Origin: Brevibacillus brevis
Lineage (GTDB): Bacteria > Bacillota > Bacilli > Brevibacillales > Brevibacillaceae
Direction of reading: 5' to 3'
Length of the DNA stretch: 64,000 nucleotides
Assembly: GCF_900637055.1 (NCBI RefSeq)
Contig: NZ_LR134338.1
Span: 111,001 to 175,000, forward strand
Part shown: positions 55,276-63,719 of the stretch, piece by piece
How the letters are laid out: every line of letters begins with the position of its first letter
Position numbering within the stretch: the stretch's first letter is position 1
The notes under the pieces: model-generated
The model's input: only the letters and a program-made list of their open reading frames with translations
What the model was told of the DNA's origin: nothing
Databases searched by the model: none
Translations under genes and position numbers: made by a program

Positions 55276-55767
55276 TTAGGAAGGCATCGGGGTGGGAGTT
55301 GGTTTTCCATAGCCTTGCCCATAAGTTTGGTCGATGTAGTTACGAATTTCTTTTGTAGATTTGCCTTCTTCTTTTAGTTTTCCAGAAATAACGGCGATTT
55401 CCATGCATACGCCGCAGCGAGTGCCGTGGTCATCCCAGACGATGGAGCCATCAGACTTTTCTTCTTTGATGAAGCAGTTGCCATTATGCCCGTGTCCAGC
55501 ACTTTCACCACAACCACAATAGCATGGAATGGATTTAAGCAGCTCACGGTTTGCCGCAGCAACTTTGTAGGATTCGATAATGACAGGGTCTTGGTTGTCT
55601 AAAAATTTCGGTAGCTGATCAGCGGAAGCAGTCAATTCCTGCAAATCACCATTGGGGGCGTGCTGCGTGTGATCGCTATGATTCTGTTCAGCTTGATCAG
55701 TAGAGCCACAGCCAGTAAGCAGAGCTGCGGTGATAAAAGTAATGGCTAACCATGATTTACGTTTCAT
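55276..55767 (-). CDS. PCYCGC-motif lipoprotein
   Basis: A 163-residue lipoprotein: lipobox LLTGC near residue 19, a His/Asp-rich stretch (NHSDHTQH), and the family motif PCYCGCGESAGHGHNGNCF, then CGVCMEIA. The many cysteines and histidines suggest metal (possibly copper) or redox function, not proven. ATG 55767 is preferred because AGGAGG lies about ten bases upstream; ATG 55776 is two bases from it. It is transcribed away from the zinc transporter genes. Confidence 0.85.
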   Translation of the reverse strand: MKRKSWLAITFITAALLTGCGSTDQAEQNHSDHTQHAPNGDLQELTASADQLPKFLDNQDPVIIESYKVAAANRELLKSIPCYCGCGESAGHGHNGNCFIKEEKSDGSIVWDDHGTRCGVCMEIAVISGKLKEEGKSTKEIRNYIDQTYGQGYGKPTPTPMPS

Positions 55768-55851
55768 CTTGGACATACCTCCTGCCAGTTATTTTATCAT
55801 AATCAGATGGAGAAATTGTGAAGCTGGGAGAGAAGATGGGCACTTATGACA

Positions 55852-55870
55852 TTTAAATCGGAATAAATCC
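55852..55870. promoter_or_regulatory. Zur-box-like site 1 (upstream of zinc binding-protein gene promoter)
   Basis: TTTAAATCGGAATAAATCC resembles the Bacillus Zur operator AAATCGTAATNATTACGATTT in its left half; it lies directly before the -35. Confidence 0.6.
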
Positions 55871-55872
55871 TA

Positions 55873-55901
55873 TTTACTTTTTGGGCGCCTCTTCGTATAA
55901 T
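55873..55901 (+). promoter_or_regulatory. Sigma-A promoter of the zinc binding-protein gene
   Basis: TTTACT (55873-55878) and TATAAT (55896-55901) with a 17-base spacer, flanked by two Zur-like sites. Confidence 0.75.
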
Positions 55902-55918
55902 GAAAAACGACGAGAACG

Positions 55919-55940
55919 TAAATCGGAATCATTTTGAATT
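55919..55940. promoter_or_regulatory. Zur-box-like site 2 (downstream of the promoter)
   Basis: TAAATCGGAATCATTTTGAATT shares TAAATCGGAAT with site 1; a repressor here would block elongation or clearance. Confidence 0.6.
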
Positions 55941-55959
55941 GGAGCAGGAGGAAATATAG

Positions 55960-56940
55960 ATGAAAAGAGCTATGGTGGCAGCCCTAAGTTTCATTACGGC
56001 AGTGGGGCTGGTGGGATGTGGAGCAGCAAACGAAACGGCTGGGACTCCGCAAACTGGCAGTGACGCATCCGGGAAACCAAAAGTATACACGACGATTTAC
56101 CCATTGGAATATGTAGCGAAGCGAATCGGCGGTGAACACGTGGAGGTAACGAATCTGGTTCCCGCTGGTGTAGAGCCTCACGACTACGAGCCAACCGCAA
56201 AAGACATGGTCGCTCTGTCCGGAGCAGATATCTTCGCCTATAACGGCAGTGGTTTGGAGCTGTGGGTAGAGAAGGCTGTAACCAACCTCGACAAAAACAA
56301 GACAACGATCGTTAATGCGACGGAAGGTCTCGAACTGATTCGTGCAGCTGAGCATGAGCATGAAGGAGAAGAGCACACAGAAGAAGGTCACGCAGAAGAA
56401 GCAGGGCATGACCACGGGGATCTGGACCCTCATGTATGGCTTGATCCGATGCAACTGAAGGCACAGGCAGAGAAGGTCAAAAATACGCTCGTGCAAAAGG
56501 ATCAAGCTCACGCTGCCGATTACGAAAAGAACTACACACAACTAGCAACAGACCTGGAGCAGCTGGATAAAGAGTTCAAAGCTATGGTTACGCAAGCGCC
56601 GAAGAAAGAATTCATGGTTTCTCATAGCGCATTCAGCTATATGGCAAAACGCTACGGGCTGGAGCAAATAGCGATCTCTGGGGTCAATCCTTCTGATGAG
56701 CCATCCACGGCTGAGTTGAAGAGCTTGGTGGAGCATGTAAAAGAACACAACATTTCTTATGTGCTGTTCGAGACGCTAGTTTCTCCGAAGGTAGCGGAAG
56801 TGATTGCGAAGGAAGCTGGCGTGAAGACGGCTACGCTTAATCCGTTGGAAGGTTTGACGGAAGAAGATGTGAAAGCAGGCCGTGATTACTTGTCCATCAT
56901 GCGCGACAATATGAATACATTAAAAACTGCACTCCAATAA
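55960..56940 (+). CDS. znuA: Zinc ABC transporter substrate-binding lipoprotein (ZnuA/AdcA type)
   Basis: A 326-residue cluster A-I binding protein: lipobox GLVGC near residue 20, TTIYPLEYVAKRIGGEHVEV, VPAGVEPHDYEPT (first His ligand), then a His/Glu-rich loop (EHEHEGEEHTEEGHAEEAGH), HVWLDPM, VSHSAFSYMAKRYGL, and a final VLFETLVSPKVAEVIA. The histidine loop favours zinc over manganese. Two Zur-like sites flank its promoter. GAGGAGG is close to the ATG. Terminator at 56957-56982. Confidence 0.92.
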   Translation: MKRAMVAALSFITAVGLVGCGAANETAGTPQTGSDASGKPKVYTTIYPLEYVAKRIGGEHVEVTNLVPAGVEPHDYEPTAKDMVALSGADIFAYNGSGLELWVEKAVTNLDKNKTTIVNATEGLELIRAAEHEHEGEEHTEEGHAEEAGHDHGDLDPHVWLDPMQLKAQAEKVKNTLVQKDQAHAADYEKNYTQLATDLEQLDKEFKAMVTQAPKKEFMVSHSAFSYMAKRYGLEQIAISGVNPSDEPSTAELKSLVEHVKEHNISYVLFETLVSPKVAEVIAKEAGVKTATLNPLEGLTEEDVKAGRDYLSIMRDNMNTLKTALQ

Positions 56941-56956
56941 GCATTCCCTCGAAAAG

Positions 56957-56983
56957 ATGTCGCTGCCCAGGCGGCATTTTTTC
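56957..56983 (+). terminator. Terminator after the binding-protein gene
   Basis: ATGTCGC (56957-56963) pairs with GCGGCAT (56971-56977), then TTTTTT. Confidence 0.75.
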
Positions 56984-56997
56984 GTTAGTAGGATGCT

Positions 56998-57057
56998 TGT
57001 GGTTCGGGCAAAATCGTAGTACGATGAAGGGAATCAAATAAGAACAAATCCGATTTA
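56998..57057 (+). promoter_or_regulatory. Second Zur-like control region, before the ABC ATPase gene
   Basis: AAATCGTAGTACGAT (57011-57025) is a compact palindrome that covers a likely -10 (TACGAT 57020-57025; TTGTGG -35 at 56998-57003). Further on, AAATCCGATTTA (57046-57057, reverse of TAAATCGGATTT) repeats the core of sites 1 and 2. Confidence 0.55.
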
Positions 57058-57072
57058 AGGGATGGATATTTC

Positions 57073-57843
57073 ATGGAACCACATAAACAAGAGGTGCCTG
57101 TCATTAAGCTCACAGGCGTTTCCTTTCAATATGAAGACAAACAGGTTCTCGATGAGGTTGAATTCACACTGGAACGAGGAGACTTTGTGGGCATCGTCGG
57201 GCCGAATGGATCAGGGAAATCTACGCTGATGAAGCTGATTTTGGGTCTGTTGACGCCAAACAAAGGGACAGTGGAGCTGTTCGGGCAACCACTATCCAAG
57301 TTTCGTGAATGGAATCGCATTGGATACGTTGCTCAACAGGTCGCGCATGGAGCGGGTGGATTTCCGGCAACGGTGCGTGAAGTTGTGTCATCTGGATTGG
57401 TCGGCAAAGTGGGCCTTTTTCGCAGACTGACGGGTCAGCATCATGAGAGTGTTCGGGCTGCGGTGGAGCGTGTCGGTTTGCTGGAAAAGCTGGATCAACG
57501 AATCGGCAACTTGTCCGGCGGGCAATTGCAGCGCGTATTTATAGCGCGAGCTCTCGTAGCTGAACCGGAGCTGCTGATCCTCGATGAGCCAACAGTCGGG
57601 GTCGATCAGGAATCGATCGATCAATTTTACAGCTTGCTTCGTTCGCTGAAGGAAGAGAACGGATTGACGATGATGATCGTCAGCCACGATGTGGGAGTTA
57701 TGTCGCAATGGGTGACCAAGGTGGCTTGTGTGCAGAAGAAAATTCACTTCCACGGAACGGCGCACGATTTTGAGCATAACCAAGAAAAAATCTTGCAAAG
57801 TATGTACGGTGATTCGGTCAGATTGCTGTCTCATCATCATTAA
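57073..57843 (+). CDS. znuC: Zinc ABC transporter ATP-binding protein (ZnuC/AdcC type)
   Basis: A 256-residue ABC ATPase: Walker A GPNGSGKST near residue 43, Q-loop YVAQQ, signature LSGGQLQRVFIARAL, Walker B LLILDEPTVGVD, and the switch histidine IVSHDVG. The C-terminus is His-rich (LLSHHH), common in zinc-system ATPases. It precedes the permease gene by 35 bases and has its own Zur-like region upstream. Confidence 0.93.
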   Translation: MEPHKQEVPVIKLTGVSFQYEDKQVLDEVEFTLERGDFVGIVGPNGSGKSTLMKLILGLLTPNKGTVELFGQPLSKFREWNRIGYVAQQVAHGAGGFPATVREVVSSGLVGKVGLFRRLTGQHHESVRAAVERVGLLEKLDQRIGNLSGGQLQRVFIARALVAEPELLILDEPTVGVDQESIDQFYSLLRSLKEENGLTMMIVSHDVGVMSQWVTKVACVQKKIHFHGTAHDFEHNQEKILQSMYGDSVRLLSHHH

Positions 57844-57878
57844 GCTTTGTAAATAGGTAAGAAAGAAGGAATATACAC

Positions 57879-58718
57879 ATGCTTGCTGATTGGTGGCAGT
57901 ATGACTTTTTGCGGTATACCCTGTTTTCAGGGATTTTAATTGGTCTGATCTGCCCTATTTTAGGTACGTTTCTCATTGTTCGTCGCTTGTCGATGATGGC
58001 AGATGGCTTGTCACACGTTACGCTGTCCGGTGTAGCTGCCGGGATGCTCATTTCCAAAAAGGTCGCCTTCTTCTCCGCAGTCAATCCGCTGTTTTTCGGG
58101 ATGTTGTTTGCGGTGATTGGTTCGTTGTTCATCGAGCGGCTGCGTAAGGTGTACAAAGCGTATCAGGATTTGGCGATTCCGATTATTTTGTCCGCGGGAC
58201 TTGGGCTGTTTACGGTATTGATCAGTATCGCAGACGGTTTTAACGCAGATTTGTATTCGTACTTGTTCGGAAAAATCGTTACAGTGTCCATCGAAGACTT
58301 GTATGCGCTGATTGGTGTGGCAGTTGTTGTTTTAGGGACAGTTTTGTTGATCTACAAGGAGCTTTTTGCGGTCTCCTTTGATGAAGAATTCGCTCGCGTC
58401 TCCGGCGTGGCAAGGCGTTCGATTAACCTGTGGTTCATGGTGCTTGTTGCTCTGACGATTGCGGCTTCCATGCGTATTGTCGGTGTCCTGTTGATTTCGG
58501 CGCTGATTACGCTTCCGGTGGCAGCCAGTCTGCAAATCGCAAAAAGCTTTCGTCAAACGATTTTCTTGTCGATTTTGTTCGCGGAGTTTTCCGTGTTGAG
58601 CGGTTTGTATTTTGCCTATCTCCTTGATTGGGCATCTGGTGGTACAATTGTACTGATGGCAGTACTGGTTATGCTGGTTGTATTGGGTGTAAAGAAGCTG
58701 CGGGTCGCTTTCCGATAA
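57879..58718 (+). CDS. znuB: Zinc ABC transporter permease (ZnuB/AdcB type)
   Basis: A 279-residue permease of the ABC-3 family with about eight membrane spans; signature blocks are GLICPILGTFLIVRRLSMMADGLSHVTLSG and VGVLLISALITLPVAASLQIA. It forms the channel with the upstream ATPase. The gene is followed by zur after 39 bases, giving the order binding protein - ATPase - permease - Zur. Confidence 0.93.
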   Translation: MLADWWQYDFLRYTLFSGILIGLICPILGTFLIVRRLSMMADGLSHVTLSGVAAGMLISKKVAFFSAVNPLFFGMLFAVIGSLFIERLRKVYKAYQDLAIPIILSAGLGLFTVLISIADGFNADLYSYLFGKIVTVSIEDLYALIGVAVVVLGTVLLIYKELFAVSFDEEFARVSGVARRSINLWFMVLVALTIAASMRIVGVLLISALITLPVAASLQIAKSFRQTIFLSILFAEFSVLSGLYFAYLLDWASGGTIVLMAVLVMLVVLGVKKLRVAFR

Positions 58719-58757
58719 GAGTTATCCGGATATGACAAAAGGAAGGAGTGTTTGTCG

Positions 58758-59183
58758 ATGAAAGTAGAAGAAGCGCTGCAAATATTGAAAGACCATGGTT
58801 TCAAGTATACCGGCAAGCGGGAGGAGATGATTCGAATCTGCGCGGCCGAGAAGCGATACCTGTCTGCCAAAGATATTATGGAGAGAATCAAGGAGCAGTA
58901 TCCGACACTCAGCTTCGATACCGTCTATCGCAACATTTCCACTTTTGTTGAGCTGGGGATTCTGGAAGAGACCGAGCTGGACGGGGAAGGCAGATTCCGT
59001 TTGGCCTGTTCGACAGACGGACACCATCATCACCATGTGATTTGTACGGAATGTGGAAAGACTTCTTCTTTGCCAGGATGTCCGATGAATATCATTTCCG
59101 CAGTGCCGGAAGAGTTTCAGGTGACGGGGCATAAATTCGAGGTATATGGCACGTGTAAGGAATGTGTAACGCATTCGAATTAA
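58758..59183 (+). CDS. zur: Zinc-responsive Fur-family repressor
   Basis: A 141-residue Fur-family regulator: winged helix YTGKREEMIRICAAEKRYLS and TLSFDTVYRNISTFVELGIL, the regulatory metal site with HHHHHV, and structural-zinc CTEC and CKEC pairs. The location behind the zinc transporter genes and the Zur-like boxes support Zur over Fur or PerR. ATG 58758 follows GGAAGGAG at nine bases; a TTG two codons earlier is in frame. Terminator at 59196-59226. Confidence 0.9.
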   Translation: MKVEEALQILKDHGFKYTGKREEMIRICAAEKRYLSAKDIMERIKEQYPTLSFDTVYRNISTFVELGILEETELDGEGRFRLACSTDGHHHHHVICTECGKTSSLPGCPMNIISAVPEEFQVTGHKFEVYGTCKECVTHSN

Positions 59184-59195
59184 TCGGATAGAGGG

Positions 59196-59227
59196 GAGTG
59201 TTCGCTTTTGCGGGCGCTCTTTTTTTG
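59196..59227 (+). terminator. Terminator after zur
   Basis: GAGTGTTCGC pairs with GCGGGCGCTC (wobble pairs included) around TTTT, followed by seven Ts. Confidence 0.85.
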
Positions 59228-59251
59228 CATCTCCTTCAAGCGTGTATTTGC

Positions 59252-59257
59252 TATAAT
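59252..59257 (+). promoter_or_regulatory. Likely -10 of the nadBC-coaX promoter
   Basis: TATAAT within TTGCTATAATGGG, 41 bases before the nadB ATG. The -35 is not clear. Confidence 0.55.
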
Positions 59258-59298
59258 GGGTGGAAAATCATCAGTTACAAGAGAGAAGGGACACAGTC

Positions 59299-60921
59299 AT
59301 GATTCCCCGTTATATTGTGGACTTTGATTTGCACACCTTACCTCGGATGAGGGCAGATGTAGCTGTTATTGGAGCAGGAATTGCTGGGTTGTATACGGCG
59401 TTGCAAACGAGTGAGTATACGGATGTGGTGTTGATCAGCAAGAAGGGACTCGATGACAGTAACACACGCTGGGCTCAGGGAGGAATCGCTGCTGTAACAG
59501 CCCAATCAGATTCTCCTGCCCTTCATCGACAGGATACATTAATCGCTGGAGCAGGTCTTTGCTCGTATAACGCTGTGGAGGTCCTGGTGCATGAAGGCCC
59601 TGATCGCTTGCATGAACTGATTGCATATGGAACGGAATTTGACCGTGATGAACAAGGGCAGTACGAGCTGACACAGGAGGGGGCGCATAGCAAACGACGT
59701 ATTTTGCACGCGAACGGAGATGCCACTGGGGCAGAGATCGTCCGCGCTTTGTCCAAGCGTGTGATGGAGCAGCCAAACATTCAGGTTTTGGAATATCATT
59801 TTGCAGTGGATGTCATCACGCAGGATGGCGAATGCGTGGGTGTCCTCGTGCGGAAGCCGGATGGCGAACTGTTTTTCCTGGAAGCCAAAGCAACGGTGCT
59901 GGCAACAGGAGGAGCAGGTCAGCTTTACCGTTATACGACGAATCCGCAAATCGCTACGGCAGATGGGATCGGCATCGCGTATCGGGCGGGCGCTCGCATT
60001 AAAGATGTTGAATTTATCCAGTTTCATCCGACTGCGCTTTATTATCCGGGAGCCCCGCGCTTTTTGATTTCGGAAGCGGTTCGTGGAGAGGGTGCCATTT
60101 TGCGTAACAGCAATGGTGATCGCTTCATGGACAAGTATCATCCGCAAAAAGAGCTGGCGCCGCGTGATATTGTCGCCCGGGCGATTGTCTCTGAGATGGA
60201 ACAGACGAAGTCTACGTTCGTGTATCTCGACATCACCCACGAATCAGAGGAGCTAATTAAGCGTCGTTTTCCGACGATTTATAATTTTTGCTTACAATAT
60301 GGGCTCAATATGGTGACAGATTGGATTCCAGTAGCTCCTGCTTGCCATTATATTATGGGCGGGGTCCAGACTGACTTGCACGGAGAGACCTCGACAAAGC
60401 GGCTTTTTGCCTGCGGGGAAGCATCCTGCACGGGGGTACATGGAGCGAATCGATTGGCCAGCAACTCGTTATCGGAAGCGGTTGTATTCGGTCACCGGAT
60501 CGCGGAGCGGATCAAGCAGCTTACTGATTTGCCGAGCATTCATCCCTTCCAGGTTGTTTCCAAGCAAAAACTGCCTCAAACGTTCCATACACGTGAACAA
60601 CGATTGAAAATGCAAAAGCTCATGCTGCGGCATGTTAGTGTCAAGCGCGACGAAAAAGGGTTAACGAAAGCACTGGCAGAGCTTGCGCGAATGGAGCAAT
60701 ACTACCAGTACGAGCCTGAGAGCCTGGAAACGTTTGAATTCTTCAATCTGCTGAATGCTGCCGTCCTGACAACGAGAGCGGCACTTTTGCGGGAAGAAAG
60801 CAGAGGTGGGCATTACCGTACTGATTTTCCGAATAAAGATGACTTGGTGTGGCGCAAGCATTTGATCCAGTCTGTAGAAGATGGTGTCCAAGAGGAGTGT
60901 GAGAAGCATGATGTGGAATAA
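59299..60921 (+). CDS. nadB: L-aspartate oxidase
   Basis: FAD enzyme that oxidises aspartate to iminoaspartate for NadA. The FAD-binding start is VAVIGAGIAGLYTALQ, followed by NTRWAQGGIAAV, the central LATGGAGQLYRYTTNP, the active-site FIQFHPTALYYPG, and ACGEASCTGVHGANRLASNSL-type closing motif. At 540 residues it is full length. ATG 59299 follows AGAAGGGA; thirteen upstream in-frame codons are probably not translated. It overlaps nadC by 14 bases. Confidence 0.95.
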   Translation: MIPRYIVDFDLHTLPRMRADVAVIGAGIAGLYTALQTSEYTDVVLISKKGLDDSNTRWAQGGIAAVTAQSDSPALHRQDTLIAGAGLCSYNAVEVLVHEGPDRLHELIAYGTEFDRDEQGQYELTQEGAHSKRRILHANGDATGAEIVRALSKRVMEQPNIQVLEYHFAVDVITQDGECVGVLVRKPDGELFFLEAKATVLATGGAGQLYRYTTNPQIATADGIGIAYRAGARIKDVEFIQFHPTALYYPGAPRFLISEAVRGEGAILRNSNGDRFMDKYHPQKELAPRDIVARAIVSEMEQTKSTFVYLDITHESEELIKRRFPTIYNFCLQYGLNMVTDWIPVAPACHYIMGGVQTDLHGETSTKRLFACGEASCTGVHGANRLASNSLSEAVVFGHRIAERIKQLTDLPSIHPFQVVSKQKLPQTFHTREQRLKMQKLMLRHVSVKRDEKGLTKALAELARMEQYYQYEPESLETFEFFNLLNAAVLTTRAALLREESRGGHYRTDFPNKDDLVWRKHLIQSVEDGVQEECEKHDVE

Positions 60922-61756
60922 ACGGGAGCTTCAGAGAAAAATAGAGGAATGGCTACAGGAAGACGTGGGATTTGGTGATGTTACCACGATGAGTACGATT
61001 CCTGAATCGGAGCAGGGTGTCGGCATTTTATATGCGAAGGAAGCGGGGATTGTGGCAGGCTTGCCAATTGCGGAGCAAGTATTTTCCACGGTTGATTCTA
61101 CCCTCGTTTTTGAGGCAAAAGTCGAAGAAGGAGCACGAGTGGAGGTTGGTCAGCAGATCGCCGAAGTCAGCGGCTCGGTTCGTTCGATTTTGAGTGGAGA
61201 GCGGCTTGCGCTTAATTTAATGCAGCGTCTGTCTGGGATTGCCACGAAAACGAGTGAATACGCAACGGCCGTCGCAGGGACGAAAGCACGGGTTGTCGAT
61301 ACGCGGAAGACCACGCCAGGCCTTAGGGCTTTGGAAAAGTACGCGGTTCGAGTCGGGGGAGGCTACAATCACCGTTTTGCCTTGTATGATGCCGTGATGA
61401 TCAAGGACAATCACATCAAAGGAGCGGGCGGTATCGCGCAGGCTGTTGCAGCGGCACGCGCGGTTATTCCTCATACGATGACAGTAGAGGTAGAGGCCGA
61501 ATCGTTCGAACAGGTTCAGGAAGCATTGGCAGCAGGTGCAGATACGATCATGCTCGACAACATGTCCCTCGATCAAATGGTGGAAGCTGTGCAGTTTATC
61601 AATGGACGGGCCATTGTCGAGGCATCTGGCGGTGTGAGTCTGGAGACGATTGGTGACATTGCAAAAACAGGCGTAGATATCATTTCGGTAGGGGCGCTGA
61701 CTCATTCCGTCAAAGCATTTGATATCAGCCTCGATCTGAATACACGCAAACGGTAA
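60908..61756 (+). CDS. nadC: Nicotinate-nucleotide pyrophosphorylase (quinolinate phosphoribosyltransferase)
   Basis: Converts quinolinate and PRPP to nicotinate mononucleotide. Recognised from WLQEDVGFGDVTT, SGERLALNLMQRLSGIAT, VVDTRKTTPGLRALEKYAVR, and the C-terminal VEASGGVSLETIGDIAKTGVDIISVG. About 282 residues. Tandem ATGs (60908/60911) follow GAGAAG inside the end of nadB; the operon nadB-nadC-coaX is tightly packed. Confidence 0.95.
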   Translation: MMWNKRELQRKIEEWLQEDVGFGDVTTMSTIPESEQGVGILYAKEAGIVAGLPIAEQVFSTVDSTLVFEAKVEEGARVEVGQQIAEVSGSVRSILSGERLALNLMQRLSGIATKTSEYATAVAGTKARVVDTRKTTPGLRALEKYAVRVGGGYNHRFALYDAVMIKDNHIKGAGGIAQAVAAARAVIPHTMTVEVEAESFEQVQEALAAGADTIMLDNMSLDQMVEAVQFINGRAIVEASGGVSLETIGDIAKTGVDIISVGALTHSVKAFDISLDLNTRKR

Positions 61757-61768
61757 GGAGCGACCACG

Positions 61769-62536
61769 ATGTTATTGGTGATCGATATAGGCAACTCCAA
61801 TATTGTGCTGGGTTTGTATGAAGGCGACGAGCTCCAACACCATTGGAGAGTGTCCACAGATCGGAACAAAACGGAAGACGAGTACGGCATGCTCGTCAAA
61901 AGCTTGTTTGGTAGCGTGGGGCTTGGTTTTGAACAGGTGAGAGGCGTCATTATCTCGTCTGTCGTGCCGCCTCTAAACCTCACGATTGAACGCATGTGCG
62001 GGAAGTACATGCAACAAAAAGCGCTGATTATCGGACCCGGTATCAAGACGGGACTGAACATCAAGTATGAGTATCCGCGAGAGGTAGGTTCCGATCGAAT
62101 CGTGAACGCGGTTGCTGCGATTCATCATTATGGTGCTCCACTCATTGTTGTCGATTTTGGTACGGCGACGACCTTTTGCTATGTGGACGAGCGGGCGCAG
62201 TATTGGGGCGGGGCGATTGCTCCTGGTATTGGGATATCGACAGAGGCGCTCTTCACTCGTGCTGCCAAGTTGCCGCGAATTGAAATCGCCAAGCCCGCAA
62301 GTGTAGTCGGCCGCAATACAATAGCGGCGATGCAGTCCGGCATTTTCTATGGGTTTGTCGGTCAGGTCGAAGGCATTGTACGCAGAATCATGGATGAATA
62401 CGGTACGCGTCCCACCGTAGTTGCTACGGGAGGGCTGGCAGCACTTTTTGCGAATGAGACCTCTTGTATTCATGTCGTGGATCAGAACCTTACGCTAAAA
62501 GGACTTCGTTTGATCTATGAGCGGAATCAATCATAG
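61769..62536 (+). CDS. coaX: Type III pantothenate kinase
   Basis: First step of coenzyme A synthesis, with no P-loop. Start [19 protein letters not shown] is the acetate/sugar kinase-like phosphate loop, and [16 protein letters not shown] the second. [17 protein letters not shown] and [13 protein letters not shown] complete the family blocks. It has 255 residues. In B. subtilis coaX follows ftsH directly; here about 10.6 kb separate them. Its stop overlaps the convergent GNAT gene by six bases. Confidence 0.94.
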   Translation: MLLVIDIGNSNIVLGLYEGDELQHHWRVSTDRNKTEDEYGMLVKSLFGSVGLGFEQVRGVIISSVVPPLNLTIERMCGKYMQQKALIIGPGIKTGLNIKYEYPREVGSDRIVNAVAAIHHYGAPLIVVDFGTATTFCYVDERAQYWGGAIAPGIGISTEALFTRAAKLPRIEIAKPASVVGRNTIAAMQSGIFYGFVGQVEGIVRRIMDEYGTRPTVVATGGLAALFANETSCIHVVDQNLTLKGLRLIYERNQS

Positions 62537-62962
62537 TGGATGTCGAACATATTTGCAGAAAAACATTTCAGGATCATCTGGATCTAGATGAGTCAGGGTT
62601 CCGCAGTGAGCGTATCCGAGCTTCAGACAGAGACGTTGCATTCTTTCGTTGGAAAGGTTAGTAGAAGTGAACAATTTCTCCGTAGGGGAGATCGTTTCCA
62701 GATAGCGCATCATCTCCTCGCCAACCCCTCGGTTCTGATAGTGAGGGTGAACAATGAGCAGATGAATAAAGCTGTTCTTAAAAAACGATTGATTGATGAT
62801 GGCAAAACCGACGATATTCATGTCGATTAACACCAAGTAGCAATGCCCTTGCTCGATGGCTTCTTGAAGTTCAGGTGAACGACTGGTTGAACCGAGAACC
62901 ATTGCATCAATCGTACAGACAGCAGGAATGTCTTGAGGAGTAGCTAGACGGATCGAGGTCAT
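62531..62962 (-). CDS. GNAT-family N-acetyltransferase
   Basis: A 143-residue GNAT protein: [20 protein letters not shown], the acetyl-CoA loop ([21 protein letters not shown], with the Q/R-x-x-G-x-G/A type motif) and [13 protein letters not shown] near the end. Substrate unknown. AAAGGATTTGAA precedes the ATG. It is convergent with coaX, sharing six bases of sequence at the stops, and I saw no terminator between them. Confidence 0.82.
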   Translation of the reverse strand: MTSIRLATPQDIPAVCTIDAMVLGSTSRSPELQEAIEQGHCYLVLIDMNIVGFAIINQSFFKNSFIHLLIVHPHYQNRGVGEEMMRYLETISPTEKLFTSTNLSNERMQRLCLKLGYAHCGTLTHLDPDDPEMFFCKYVRHPL

Positions 62963-62999
62963 TCATTTCAAATCCTTTCTACTTGTAAATCGTTGCTAA

Positions 63000-63190
63000 T
63001 GTTGTATGGAATGGAAAAAGGGTGTTAAACTACTGGTAGAGATATTGATGATCCGACATATAAATAAAGGAGCCAATACCGTTGCAGCGGCAAGGCTCCT
63101 GAGACAAGTAGCTGTGGCACACCCACGGCGCGCATGATTACAAAAACAGCGAACCCACCGTCAGGCGGTCAACCTTAGGCGGTGGGTTTT
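63000..63190 (+). ncRNA. Possible antitoxin RNA convergent with the toxin ORF
   Basis: The plus strand holds a structured stretch: AGGAGCC (63069) with GGCTCCT (about 63091) forms a hairpin, and the strand then runs into the terminator hairpin AACCCACCG/CGGTGGGTT (63152-63188), which overlaps the end of the toxin ORF. The arrangement matches txpA/ratA-like type I systems in which the RNA pairs with the toxin mRNA 3' end. The promoter is not clear; start is approximate. Confidence 0.4.
63152..63190. terminator. Shared bidirectional terminator of the toxin locus
   Basis: AACCCACCG (63152-63160) pairs with CGGTGGGTT (63180-63188). TT CGC TT follows on the plus strand, and GCTGTTTTTG on the minus strand. 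The toxin stop codon lies in the loop. Confidence 0.75.
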
Positions 63191-63303
63191 CGCTTGTTAC
63201 GCCACTTTCTTATCCATCGGTAGAGCTTCCTGCTGCTAAACCATAGGCTTAGCAAGGTTGCCAGTACTTTTAGGAAAAGGTAAAGCGTGCCGAGCGAGAC
63301 CAT
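63175..63303 (-). CDS. Small hydrophobic toxin-like peptide (putative type I toxin)
   Basis: A 42-residue peptide: MVSLGTLYLFLKVLATLLSL is a single membrane helix, followed by a strongly basic tail (RKLYRWIRKWRNKRKPTA). Size and layout match TxpA/BsrG-type or holin-like type I toxins of Bacillota, which disturb the membrane or wall synthesis when not silenced by an antisense RNA. ATG 63303 is preferred, since AAAGGGGG (63320-63313) lies about nine bases upstream; ATG 63309 would add ML. Function is inferred from architecture. Confidence 0.6.
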   Translation of the reverse strand: MVSLGTLYLFLKVLATLLSLWFSSRKLYRWIRKWRNKRKPTA

Positions 63304-63545
63304 CAGCATCACCCCCTTTACAGGAAGCTGTGCCGTGGTCTTCCACCGCCAGTCTTGTCTTACGTTAAATTATACCATTTCAGCATTCCATATAGTGAGT
63401 TCTCTTGTTAGTGCAGATGCGAGCTGGCTCGACAAAAAGAGTGGTATTTGGAGAGGGACACTGCTACTGACAGGTAATGATATATACGTAGTTCACATCC
63501 ATGGATGGGGACAGAGAAAAAAGTTGAGATTTTCATTACTTTTCG

Positions 63546-63574
63546 TTGACAGCACATGCTTCACGCGCTACAAT
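63546..63574 (+). promoter_or_regulatory. Sigma-A promoter for the tRNA cluster (upstream)
   Basis: TTGACA (63546-63551) and TACAAT (63569-63574), 17-base spacer. Confidence 0.75.
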
Positions 63575-63638
63575 GGCTATTGTGCCTAGCAGAAAAGTTA
63601 TGTCACATTGAACTTTTTAAGTTTCTTTAAAAAAGTTC

Positions 63639-63667
63639 TTGCGTTTCAGATGAATGCATGCTAACAT
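63639..63667 (+). promoter_or_regulatory. Second promoter-like element for the tRNA cluster
   Basis: TTGCGT (63639-63644) and TAACAT (63662-63667), 17-base spacer, about 53 bases before tRNA-Ser. Confidence 0.5.
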
Positions 63668-63719
63668 ATGAATTCTGAAAGGCAAACAAGCGGATCGCTT
63701 TGATCCACTTCAAATATAC

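Larger units (their letters stand above)
63319..63719. other. Intergenic region before the tRNA genes
   Basis: No convincing gene in 401 bases. It contains two promoter-like elements (63546-63574 and 63639-63667) that point to the tRNA cluster; the rest shows no clear structure. Confidence 0.5.

Noticed and set aside
63287..63589. 100-residue plus-strand frame before the tRNA genes
   Set aside because: It overlaps the toxin start on the other strand and contains the tRNA promoter; no supporting ribosome site.
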